Assembly: GCA_016550485.1 (NCBI GenBank) | Contig: JABXGV010000227.1 | Span: 1-5,940, forward strand | Length of the DNA stretch: 5,940 nucleotides | Direction of reading: 5' to 3' | Source: an archaeon | Lineage (GTDB): Archaea > Asgardarchaeota > Hermodarchaeia > Hermodarchaeales > Hermodarchaeaceae | Part shown: positions 1 to 5,552 of the stretch, in pieces | Layout: each line of letters opens with the position of its first letter | How positions within the stretch are numbered: the stretch's first letter is position 1 | Made by a program: the position numbers and the translations under genes | Notes under the pieces: generated by a model | Told to the model about the DNA's origin: nothing | Seen by the model: the letters and a program-made list of their open reading frames with translations, nothing else | The model's database searches: none

Positions 1-282
1 AAGGCTGTACGTTAATTCTCCTTCGAAATCATGATAAACGGCGCCTCCACTAGAGCGGCGACGTATGATATCAACGCCTTTTTCTTTACAGGCTTCAACA
101 TCGACTTCATCCAGAATGCGTTGGAATCGTCCAATAGAAACTGCAGAAGGGGACCATCTATAGAACCGTAAGGTATTCGGAGCCTCTCCTCTTTGACAAC
201 GATTCAGCAGAACATGGTCAATAGCCATATTATCGAAGGCTGTGTGCGGTTCAGTCCGGATAAGCCGCCAATGACCTTGCAT
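1..282 (-). CDS. lplA: Lipoate-protein ligase A, N-terminal part (gene cut by left edge)
   Basis: Ninety-four codons are visible, from an ATG at 282 to the window edge. The product belongs to the biotin/lipoate protein ligase family (cofactor transferase fold). Visible family landmarks are an NMAID helix start near residues 18-22, a W-x-P-x-A-V-S-I-G-R-F-Q block at about 42-54, and the ligand-binding arginine/glycine loop at 74-85, reading RRRSSGGAVYHD. The enzyme would activate lipoate or octanoate with ATP and load it onto a lysine of GcvH or an E2 subunit. The catalytic lysine region lies outside the window. The start sits 3 nt after the stop of the radical SAM gene, with GGAG at 297-294 (11-nt spacer), so the two are translationally close and surely co-transcribed. 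In archaea this ligase is often split into LplA and LplB, so a short lplB may follow. The first glycine of the usual GGG in the loop is serine here. An octanoyltransferase of the same fold is the main alternative. Confidence 0.85.
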   Translation of the reverse strand, partial: MQGHWRLIRTEPHTAFDNMAIDHVLLNRCQRGEAPNTLRFYRWSPSAVSIGRFQRILDEVDVEACKEKGVDIIRRRSSGGAVYHDFEGELTYSL

Positions 283-285
283 ACG

Positions 286-1281
286 CTAAATAACTCCTTC
301 TAATTGCTGTCGAATCTCATGCAGCTTTTCGATTGGAAGGGGAGTAGGATAATTATAGATTTCACTAGGTCTTTCTGTGAAGAAGGGTCGATTACATCCA
401 CTACACCCTGCTGTTTGGAATGGCTTCCCGGTGTCAATGATAGCCGACAATTCCTCTCTAGAGATGCCGAAGGACGAAAGTGTTTGGGTCTGTTTGTTGA
501 ATTTCAAGTCCTCTACTCTAGCAATATGACGCTTCAAGATGAAATGCGCTAGCTGAATCCGGCGATAGCTTTCAAGGGGGGGTCTTGTCCGGTGTGCAAG
601 GGGAGTACCTGCTATAGGTGTGAATGGGAAGAGCCCAACTTCTATTCCGCGATTAGTCAGTTCTTGAATCAGATTGAGCGTTTCCTCCTCGGTTTCCCCA
701 AGCCCTAGGATGAGATGCGTAGTTGTTTTACCTTTTCCAAATACGGCAAGGGCGTCCTCAAGGGATTGAATGTGAGTTTCCCAGCGAAAAGGTCCTTTTA
801 CACCCCGTCCTTTTATTCTCTGGAATATTATAGGTGATACAGCATCAAGGGAAATGGCGGCGCGCTCGAGCCCTAACTCTTTAAGCTCGTATAGGACGGT
901 TTTGGGGAGGGGAGGTAAAGCAGCAGAGAGGGGAAGTGTGGGCGAGATTTGGTGAACGGAATCTATTAGGTGAACGAGATCCTCTCTCAACCGAGGATAG
1001 ACTAGGGTTTGGAAACACAGTCGCTGAAAGGGAGAATCATTGCCTAGTAAGGAAAGCTTGGAAAGTACTTTGGAGAGAGAATATGCGGGCCATGTAACAC
1101 GAGAGAGCCGATTTGCAGGTGCTTGACTATCGCGCGCTTGAGCACAAAATGCACAATTTGCAGCACAGCGATTCGGAGTGTACGTCATTGTATACGCGGT
1201 TGTTGGAACTGCGTCAACCTTGCATTGGATTAATCCCAGAGCAGCGGCTGTTCCAAGAGATAGTCGTATCTTCCTCAGCAA
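286..1281 (-). CDS. Biotin-synthase-like radical SAM protein, probable LipS1/LipS2-type lipoyl synthase subunit
   Basis: The 331-residue protein carries the radical SAM cluster motif C39-x3-C43-x2-C46 (CAANCAFC), a GLGETEEE SAM-contact segment at about 193-200, and a conserved-looking C-terminal tail TAGCSGCNRPFF with C293 and C296. That second cysteine pair could ligate an auxiliary Fe-S cluster serving as sulfur donor. The fold and tail resemble the archaeal biotin-synthase-related radical SAM proteins. Two members of this type, LipS1 and LipS2, were shown in Thermococcus kodakarensis to insert the two sulfurs of lipoate. I cannot decide which of the two this is. The start is a TTG at 1281, supported by GGTG at 1290-1287 with a 5-nt spacer; the next in-frame ATG (codon 32) would remove the conserved N-terminus just ahead of the cluster motif. 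The gene lies 30 nt after the flavoprotein gene and 3 nt before lplA. A true biotin synthase is less likely given this context. Confidence 0.85.
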   Translation of the reverse strand: MLRKIRLSLGTAAALGLIQCKVDAVPTTAYTMTYTPNRCAANCAFCAQARDSQAPANRLSRVTWPAYSLSKVLSKLSLLGNDSPFQRLCFQTLVYPRLREDLVHLIDSVHQISPTLPLSAALPPLPKTVLYELKELGLERAAISLDAVSPIIFQRIKGRGVKGPFRWETHIQSLEDALAVFGKGKTTTHLILGLGETEEETLNLIQELTNRGIEVGLFPFTPIAGTPLAHRTRPPLESYRRIQLAHFILKRHIARVEDLKFNKQTQTLSSFGISREELSAIIDTGKPFQTAGCSGCNRPFFTERPSEIYNYPTPLPIEKLHEIRQQLEGVI

Positions 1282-1311
1282 TTTTACACCTTAACTGTCA
1301 AGGCATTAGTT

Positions 1312-2532
1312 TTAATTTGAACCTTTTGCCCTTCCCAAGCCACGAACGCGGTGCCAAAGAAAAAGCGGTGCTGCCTGTAACACTAGGTCCCGATAGGAAC
1401 GGAAGCCCACAATCAAGTCTGCTGCTAATTTAAGAAATCTATAATCCAAGCCCATTCCGAAACTGATGCTTTCCGTTTGAGAACCTCTGAAGAATAGATT
1501 CCTAAGACGCACTCCCCACTTCAAATCATTACCAATTTCACGCTGCCAAAGATGTTCATATCTGCGAAGCATTCTTGCTGAGACATCGCTTCGCGCTAAA
1601 CAATCAGCACCAATCCTACCCGCGATGCGCCCCGCCGCAATGGAATAATGGAGCCCTTCACCGGTAATTGCACTGCAATGACCAGCTGCGTCACCGACGA
1701 GGAGTAGTGCTTCGCCGTAGGAGCCAGTTCGATAAGTTAGAGGTACTAGAGCCCGTTCGATTTTGCTTACTCGACCTCCTTCTAGTTGAGTACTGGCAAT
1801 GGGGTGTCCTTGTATGAAATAGGTCAAGTAGGAGTCAAGACTGGTAGTTGTTGCTGAAAGTAAGGACCCAATACCTACGTACAAACAGTCGTGTTTTGGA
1901 AAAATCCAGGCGTAGCCAAAGGGGCAAATATTGCTTCCGTAATAGAACTCCATTCGTTTCCCGAAACGTTCGGTAATAGTCGCGGGAGATAATTCGACCC
2001 TAGCTTGTATTGTGATTCCTAGTTGGTTGCGAGTAAAACGACGGCGCAACCCAGTTAACCGCGCTACTGTTGACGACACTCCATCGGCGCCAACGAGCAG
2101 AGGAGATTGGACTGTGTAGGGAGTATCTCTGACCGTAATCTTCCAACAGCCATTATCCCGTTTACATTCTATAACTTCGTGATTTAGATATACCTCAACA
2201 CCATTCTTTCTAGCGCGCTTACAAAGATAAGTTCCTAAAGCTTCTCTTGTTAGCTGGACACCTATAGGGTTTTCATAATTCACTTGGCGGAGAGGTTGTT
2301 TAGATATACTAATTGAGACACCTGAAGTGACTCGCTCAGCTAGCGAAAGAGGGATTCTGCCATCCACCATTCCCTTGGCTGTTAGAAAACCCCCGCAGGG
2401 CTTCTCCTTCCCCGGTATTTGATCTCTTTCGAGAACCGCGACATGTACACCCCGTTGTGCTAATTCTTCAGCCGCCATCAGCCCAGCAGGACCTGCTCCG
2501 ACAACAACTACATCGAAATGCTTTATCTTCAT
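1312..2532 (-). CDS. Geranylgeranyl-reductase-family FAD oxidoreductase, LipT-like
   Basis: A 406-residue flavoprotein. Its N-terminal Rossmann motif is VVGAGPAG (GxGxxG at 12-17) with an acidic E35 expected to bind the FAD ribose. A KPCGG motif with C46 follows, then GADGVSS (148-154), the family-typical GYAWIFPK (205-212), and the second FAD motif LLVGDAAG...TGEG (276-292). Length and motif order fit the geranylgeranyl reductase family. Many members reduce double bonds of isoprenoid lipids or their precursors. However, the immediate downstream radical SAM and lipoate ligase genes suggest the LipT subgroup, a flavoprotein reported in lipS1/lipS2/sLpl(AB) clusters and thought to supply electrons to the sulfur-insertion enzymes. 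That role is inferred from context, not from residues. The ATG at 2532 starts right before the Rossmann strand, so the start is secure, although no clear Shine-Dalgarno site precedes it. It is the first gene of the apparent operon. A lipid reductase remains possible. Confidence 0.85.
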   Translation of the reverse strand: MKIKHFDVVVVGAGPAGLMAAEELAQRGVHVAVLERDQIPGKEKPCGGFLTAKGMVDGRIPLSLAERVTSGVSISISKQPLRQVNYENPIGVQLTREALGTYLCKRARKNGVEVYLNHEVIECKRDNGCWKITVRDTPYTVQSPLLVGADGVSSTVARLTGLRRRFTRNQLGITIQARVELSPATITERFGKRMEFYYGSNICPFGYAWIFPKHDCLYVGIGSLLSATTTSLDSYLTYFIQGHPIASTQLEGGRVSKIERALVPLTYRTGSYGEALLLVGDAAGHCSAITGEGLHYSIAAGRIAGRIGADCLARSDVSARMLRRYEHLWQREIGNDLKWGVRLRNLFFRGSQTESISFGMGLDYRFLKLAADLIVGFRSYRDLVLQAAPLFLWHRVRGLGRAKGSN

Positions 2533-2605
2533 CGATTATCGTTCTATTTCGACTTTGCCTAAAACTCTTGTAGATGTTATGTTTAAGGAAGAAGCGGTGC
2601 CTGAC

Positions 2606-3154
2606 ATGCGAATCTCTGGTTCAGACGAAGAATCAAAATCAGTAATTGAAGTTGCTCGACTAATGCTCCTTGCAGCTCGTACCGCACCAAAAGGAAAAGG
2701 CGCGGATGACATCGAAACTATGATTCTCACCGGCAAGGACAAAGATGCCGTAGCACGCGAGATGCGAAAAATCACTGGAAAAACTGATGATCATTGGTTT
2801 CGCGATGCTAAGAGCGTAGAGCAATCGCCTGTACTAGTGCTCATCGGCCTTAAAGGTCCGAGAATCCTCGGCACAAATTGCGGTGCTTGTGGCTTCGAAT
2901 CTTGTGCGAAACTTTTAGAAGCAGCACCGAAGGAGGGTAAGTTCTTCACAGGACCCAATTGTATTATCAAAGCTCTCGATTTAGGCATAGCTCTTGGTAG
3001 CGCCGTCAAGACTGCCCAAATTCATAATGTGGATAATCGGATCTTCTTCCGGGCTGGTGTAGCTGCCTATAGGCTCAAACTCCTTCCCGAGTGCAGCATA
3101 ATCATAGGTATTCCACTTTCAGCGACCGGAAAAAGCATCTTCTTCGACCGCTAA
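2606..3154 (+). CDS. DUF2148 ferredoxin-domain protein
   Basis: A 182-residue protein of the DUF2148 family, common in anaerobic archaea and bacteria but without a proven function. Features in order are the family signature ARTAPKGKGADD (about 24-35), the cluster motif NCGACGFESC (C92, C95, C100) followed by GPNC (C119), a SAVKTAQIHNVDNR segment, and the closing GIPLSATGKSIFFDR. The four cysteines are placed to hold a [4Fe-4S] cluster, resembling the Fe-S domain of corrinoid Fe-S/ACS subunits. It is probably cytoplasmic and redox-active; its substrate is unknown. The frame is open from a TTG at 2555, with ATGs at 2579 and 2606. I chose 2606 because GGTG lies 6 nt upstream, the resulting length fits the family, and this leaves 73 nt for a divergent promoter shared with the flavoprotein gene. 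The start is therefore less certain than the identity. It converges on the tRNA gene. Confidence 0.88.
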   Translation: MRISGSDEESKSVIEVARLMLLAARTAPKGKGADDIETMILTGKDKDAVAREMRKITGKTDDHWFRDAKSVEQSPVLVLIGLKGPRILGTNCGACGFESCAKLLEAAPKEGKFFTGPNCIIKALDLGIALGSAVKTAQIHNVDNRIFFRAGVAAYRLKLLPECSIIIGIPLSATGKSIFFDR

Positions 3155-3194
3155 ATTCACAGATTCACAATCGAAATCCCTGAGGTAAAAGGAG

Positions 3195-3296
3195 TGGTAG
3201 CCCGGCGCGGATTCGAACCGCGGTCCCAAGGTCACTCCACAGCACCAATGGCACTGCTCCAGAGCCTCGGATGATTGACCACTACACTACCGGGCT
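3195..3296 (-). tRNA. tRNA-Gln (CUG anticodon) with an intron, CCA encoded
   Basis: The minus strand folds into a full cloverleaf once a 26-nt intron is removed. The acceptor stem AGCCCGG (3296-3290) pairs with CCGGGCT (3205-3199), followed by A73 and an encoded CCA (3197-3195). The D stem begins at 3287. The anticodon stem CGAGG (3269-3265) pairs with CCTTG (3231-3227). The loop is C-T-CTG-G plus A38 at 3232, giving anticodon CTG at 3262-3260. The T arm CGCGG-TTCGAAT-CCGCG (3222-3206) is perfect. The A1-U72 first pair is the feature archaeal tRNA-Gln uses for recognition by the GatDE amidotransferase, which fits an indirect Gln-tRNA pathway. The mature length is 73 nt before CCA. A short T-run (TTTT, 3190-3187) just after the gene may help termination. 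Reading the anticodon as CTC (Glu) would shift the loop and break the stem, so Gln is firm. Confidence 0.95.
3233..3258 (-). other. tRNA-Gln intron at position 37/38 with bulge-helix-bulge splice motif
   Basis: The 26-nt insertion follows G37. Exon bases C32-T33-C34-T35 (3264-3261) pair with 3238-3235 (GGAG) to form the central 4-bp helix. The 5' bulge is 3260-3258 and the 3' bulge is 3234-3232, each with the splice point between its second and third base. The outer helix is the anticodon stem. The inner intron helix pairs 3257-3250 with 3246-3239, closed by a 3-nt loop (3249-3247). This is the substrate shape of the archaeal tRNA splicing endonuclease, so splicing by that enzyme and the archaeal ligase is expected. 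Confidence 0.92.
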
Positions 3297-3310
3297 TCCT
3301 AGCTGATTTC

Positions 3311-3331
3311 TCAATATAGGTTCTTTTTAGG
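3311..3331 (-). promoter_or_regulatory. Possible promoter (TATA-like box) for the tRNA-Gln gene
   Basis: On the minus strand CCTAAAAAGAACC lies at about 3332-3320 and CCTATATTGA at 3320-3311. A box centred near 3326 would place the transcription start about 3-5 nt before the tRNA 5' end, the usual spacing. The second, more TATA-like run is a little too close. The tRNA could also be read through from prs and the small metal-binding gene. Confidence 0.35.
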
Positions 3332-3364
3332 CTTTTTGGCTTGCTCCATTTGTATAGATCAGCT

Positions 3365-3574
3365 TTAAGGTGATTCAACAGGAGGAGAGTCGGTTGTTCT
3401 TGCTGAGACGCGGCTGATTAAGAGTCCTGAGTCGAGATAAACCGTAAAACTATGGTCACCATGGATGACTTTGAATGGGACGGGGAAAGTGGTTGCGTTC
3501 TTTACGACTTCTTGGGTGACCTTGAATGCGACGCGTTCACCGCATACAGGGCATTTTAGGGCTTTCAGGGGCAT
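3365..3574 (-). CDS. Small CxxC/HxxH putative metal-binding protein, archaeal
   Basis: A 69-residue protein. The open frame extends to a GTG at 3595, but the ATG at 3574 follows a strong GGAGG (3588-3584, 9-nt spacer) and begins just before the CPVCG knuckle, so this is the start I choose. Residues C8 and C11 form one CxxC pair. There is no second pair, but H38 and H41 in the segment VIHGDHSFTVYLD make an HxxH, so a Cys2His2 metal site is conceivable. The middle alternates hydrophobic and polar residues like a small beta sheet. The tail is Ser/Thr/Pro-rich and probably disordered. Small archaeal proteins with a CPxC knuckle and a HGDHSFxVYLD-like strand seem familiar to me, but I know no function. 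The start is 23 nt after the prs stop, so it is probably in the same transcript. Possible roles are nucleic-acid or protein binding; neither is shown here. Confidence 0.75.
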   Translation of the reverse strand: MPLKALKCPVCGERVAFKVTQEVVKNATTFPVPFKVIHGDHSFTVYLDSGLLISRVSARTTDSPPVESP

Positions 3575-3597
3575 TTGGGAGAACCTCCGGCACACTT

Positions 3598-4488
3598 TCA
3601 GAGTATCTTACTAACAGCCGCTTTGATGACTGGAGCCACGGATACAAGACCGATTGGTGAACTCACCGTGTCTGTACCAACGACATACTTAGCGCCTGCC
3701 TGATAGATGCGGATAAGTGCATTCTTTACAAGCAGAGGATGCGCGCAGCCTACATAGATATCCCTTGCGCCATGCTGTTTTAAGACTTCGATTGCCTTAA
3801 TGATAGTGTTACCTGTAGATATTATGTCGTCGACAATTAAAACATCCCGTTCCTTTACATCAAGTTTGCGTGGGCGAACTTCAACTGTTTCTGCATCGAA
3901 CCGCTTCTTTTCGAGTGCATCATAATCAGCAGTGATTGTCTCCGCTGCGATTTTTGCCCACGCCTCAGCTTCTGCGTCAGGACCGATAACAGCAGGGTTC
4001 TTCAGTTTATATAGACTCGTTACATGTTTGGCTAATTCACCCATCGCGCTGATGTCAACTAGCGGGATTTTGGTAAGTTTAGTGACATCTATGACTCGAT
4101 GACGATGAGAGTCTATGGTGAATATGTGGTCCGCACCAGCGCTTTCAATTAATTTGGCGATTGTTTGGAGGCTTATTGCTTCACCGGGTTTGAATCGTTC
4201 ATCCTGGCGGGCATAAGCAAAGTAGGGAGTGACAACTATTACTCTTCCCGCCTTTAGATCCTTTAATGCATCAAGCATCAGGAATAACTCAACTAGATAT
4301 TGATTCGGTTTATGACCTAATGATTGAATAACTAGTACATCCTCTCTCGATACCTCACCTAGAAATCGGACATAGAGTTCGCCATCAGGGAACATTTTGA
4401 CTTCGGTGTCTAGGTATTCAGCATTTAGCGCCTGAGCGGTTTTCCAAGCAAGTGTTTTTGACGGGCTGCCGCTTGTTATCAGTACCAT
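3598..4488 (-). CDS. prs: Ribose-phosphate pyrophosphokinase (PRPP synthetase), archaeal type
   Basis: A 296-residue cytoplasmic enzyme that transfers pyrophosphate from ATP to ribose 5-phosphate, giving PRPP for purine, pyrimidine, histidine and tryptophan synthesis. Visible motifs are FPDGE (33-37), the ATP-contacting YFAYARQDER (89-98), the metal-binding region IDSHRH (125-130), the pyrophosphate loop GPDAEA (169-174) and the ribose-phosphate loop VLIVDDIISTGNT (216-228). The length fits short archaeal enzymes. The frame can be extended nine codons to a TTG at 4515, but the ATG at 4488 has GAGGGG at 4501-4496 (7-nt spacer) and gives the normal N-terminus entering the first beta strand, so it is preferred. 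A weak TATA-like CTTATTT lies near 4539-4533. The stop is 23 nt before the start of the small metal-binding gene, suggesting co-transcription. No key motif is missing. Confidence 0.97.
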   Translation of the reverse strand: MVLITSGSPSKTLAWKTAQALNAEYLDTEVKMFPDGELYVRFLGEVSREDVLVIQSLGHKPNQYLVELFLMLDALKDLKAGRVIVVTPYFAYARQDERFKPGEAISLQTIAKLIESAGADHIFTIDSHRHRVIDVTKLTKIPLVDISAMGELAKHVTSLYKLKNPAVIGPDAEAEAWAKIAAETITADYDALEKKRFDAETVEVRPRKLDVKERDVLIVDDIISTGNTIIKAIEVLKQHGARDIYVGCAHPLLVKNALIRIYQAGAKYVVGTDTVSSPIGLVSVAPVIKAAVSKIL

Positions 4489-4570
4489 TGTTTTACCCCT
4501 CGCTGGGTTTTTCAAATAGAAGTAACGAACCCAAATAAGCTTAGTGCCTCGAATGATAAACTTCCTTAAT

Positions 4571-5377
4571 TCATGTTTTTATCGAAAGCATTTCTTCAAA
4601 GAAATTAAGAAGTGCACGAAAAGCCTTGTTGGAGAGCCTCGGACCATAAATCAGGATAGAGCCCCTTGCGTCAAGACGACAAGCATACGACCTTCCAGTT
4701 TCCCTGATTAAAGGACTTATGAAGTTAATGGAACGTATTTGACGCGCGCCTTTCTCAATGGTCGCGTAATAAGGCTCTTTATGTAATTCACGAGATTTCA
4801 GACTAATAGCCTCTAACTGGCTTTGTCCAATTTTAACGTCGCCGAACACTGCACGAACTAATTCACCTGTACCACCTCTCCCAGGTTTAGTCAGATAAGC
4901 GACGATAGCCCGCATCTGATTAGAATCTAGCTCATAGGGACTCAGCCTTCCAGGATACCCTAATACAGCAGTTGATAGCAACCATGTTGCTGCGCCAAGC
5001 GCCCGGCGTGGAAGATCCTGGATAAAACAAAATCCTGTTTCTGCTCTCCAGAATATTTCAGAACTCATATTGAAACTGATAGTTGTGTAATACCTTTCTC
5101 GAGCTAAAGATTGAGGTACTCGCATTCGACCCTCATATGAAAGGACAAGTTCTACAAGCGCCTTTGAAGCCTTCTGACACCGAAGTTCGGCCTTGGGAAT
5201 CAGTTGACTTATTCGTCGTGCACTCATACGACCACGGGTCATCCGACCAGTTGTCCCTTTATCCTCTACAGAAGCATCACCAGCACCGACTAAATCCTCT
5301 AGGGAATACCGTAGCGATGCCAGTGTTCTTGTGACAGACAGGATGGCACGGGATTGGGTAACATGAACCGTTTGCAT
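4571..5377 (-). CDS. Unrecognised archaeal protein, 268 residues
   Basis: I do not recognise this protein. The ATG at 5377 is chosen because it follows GGGAGTGAGG (5393-5384) and a TATA-like box lies upstream at about 5438-5427; the longer frame to a TTG at 5455 would place that box inside the gene. The protein is basic. It opens with a helical-looking stretch (about 6-30), then an Arg/Ser/Thr-rich segment around GRMTRGRMSARR (residues 44-55), and has only three scattered cysteines, so no Fe-S or zinc site is evident. A stretch around ALGAATWLLSTAVLG is hydrophobic but too short and isolated to call a membrane segment; no signal peptide is seen. The C-terminal 40 residues look like a beta hairpin (YACRLDARGSILIYG) followed by an amphipathic helix, a pattern also found at the end of TBP repeats, but this is weak. 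It is divergent from hypB and 82 nt before prs. The long intact frame with start signals argues for a real gene. Confidence 0.75.
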   Translation of the reverse strand: MQTVHVTQSRAILSVTRTLASLRYSLEDLVGAGDASVEDKGTTGRMTRGRMSARRISQLIPKAELRCQKASKALVELVLSYEGRMRVPQSLARERYYTTISFNMSSEIFWRAETGFCFIQDLPRRALGAATWLLSTAVLGYPGRLSPYELDSNQMRAIVAYLTKPGRGGTGELVRAVFGDVKIGQSQLEAISLKSRELHKEPYYATIEKGARQIRSINFISPLIRETGRSYACRLDARGSILIYGPRLSNKAFRALLNFFEEMLSIKT

Positions 5378-5407
5378 ACCTAACCTCACTCCCTTGATTT
5401 TAGGTAT
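5376..5407 (-). promoter_or_regulatory. Perfect 8-bp inverted repeat enclosing the Shine-Dalgarno site of the unknown gene
   Basis: ATACCTAA at 5407-5400 and TTAGGTAT at 5383-5376 on the minus strand are exact complements, separated by 16 nt that hold GGGAGTGAGG. The 3' arm includes the first two bases of the ATG start codon (5377-5376). As RNA it would form a hairpin displaying the ribosome binding site in the loop and pairing part of the start codon. As DNA it could be an operator just downstream of the predicted transcription start. Which of these applies, if either, cannot be told from sequence. Confidence 0.5.
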
Positions 5408-5426
5408 CCCTTCCTTTTCGTGCTCA

Positions 5427-5438
5427 TTATATTTATTT
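5427..5438 (-). promoter_or_regulatory. TATA-box candidate for the unknown 268-residue gene
   Basis: The minus strand reads AAATAAATATAA here, the best archaeal TATA-like element in the 175-nt divergent intergenic region. Counting about 26 nt downstream puts transcription start near 5406, giving a leader of about 29 nt that contains the Shine-Dalgarno site and the inverted repeat. No equally good box is seen for hypB in the other direction; GATAAAGT at 5501-5508 is a weak candidate. Confidence 0.5.
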
Positions 5439-5552
5439 CTGAGCTTAGACCTCAATTGGGGCTCTTCCTTTACCTGTTACCGCTGCAAAATGGAAACTCT
5501 GATAAAGTGTTGAGCAAGACCCTCTGTAAAGCGAAGTCCAAGAGGCCGAGAA

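Noticed and set aside
304..552. Plus-strand open frame of 82 codons
   Set aside because: It lies antisense inside the radical SAM gene, has no family resemblance and no convincing start signals.
1113..1433. Plus-strand open frame of 106 codons
   Set aside because: It is antisense to the cluster-motif region of the radical SAM gene and the end of the flavoprotein gene; both real genes have clear family motifs.
1312..2532. Simple annotation of the flavoprotein as a lipid geranylgeranyl reductase
   Set aside because: The family fits, but tight linkage to a LipS-like radical SAM gene and a lipoate ligase makes a lipoate-related role more likely; kept as the alternative.
2536..3009. Two minus-strand open frames (2536-2775 and 2791-3009)
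   Set aside because: Both are antisense to the DUF2148 gene, whose motifs are unmistakable.
3155..3169. Tandem ATTCACA direct repeat after the DUF2148 stop
   Set aside because: Two 7-base copies one base apart are easily chance and show no link to a known element or terminator.
5083..5334. Plus-strand open frame of 83 codons
   Set aside because: It is antisense within the unknown 268-residue gene, shorter, and lacks a good ribosome site. Because the minus-strand gene is itself unrecognised, this rejection is a little less firm.
5376..5407. Inverted repeat as a NikR operator, given the nearby hypB and the N16 spacing
   Set aside because: The half-sites (ATACCT / AGGTAT) do not match the known GTATGA / TCATAC halves, and the repeat covers the start of the other gene, not the hypB promoter.
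5450..5461. Imperfect palindrome CCTCAATTGGGG in the divergent region
   Set aside because: It is short and imperfect, and has no supporting second copy.
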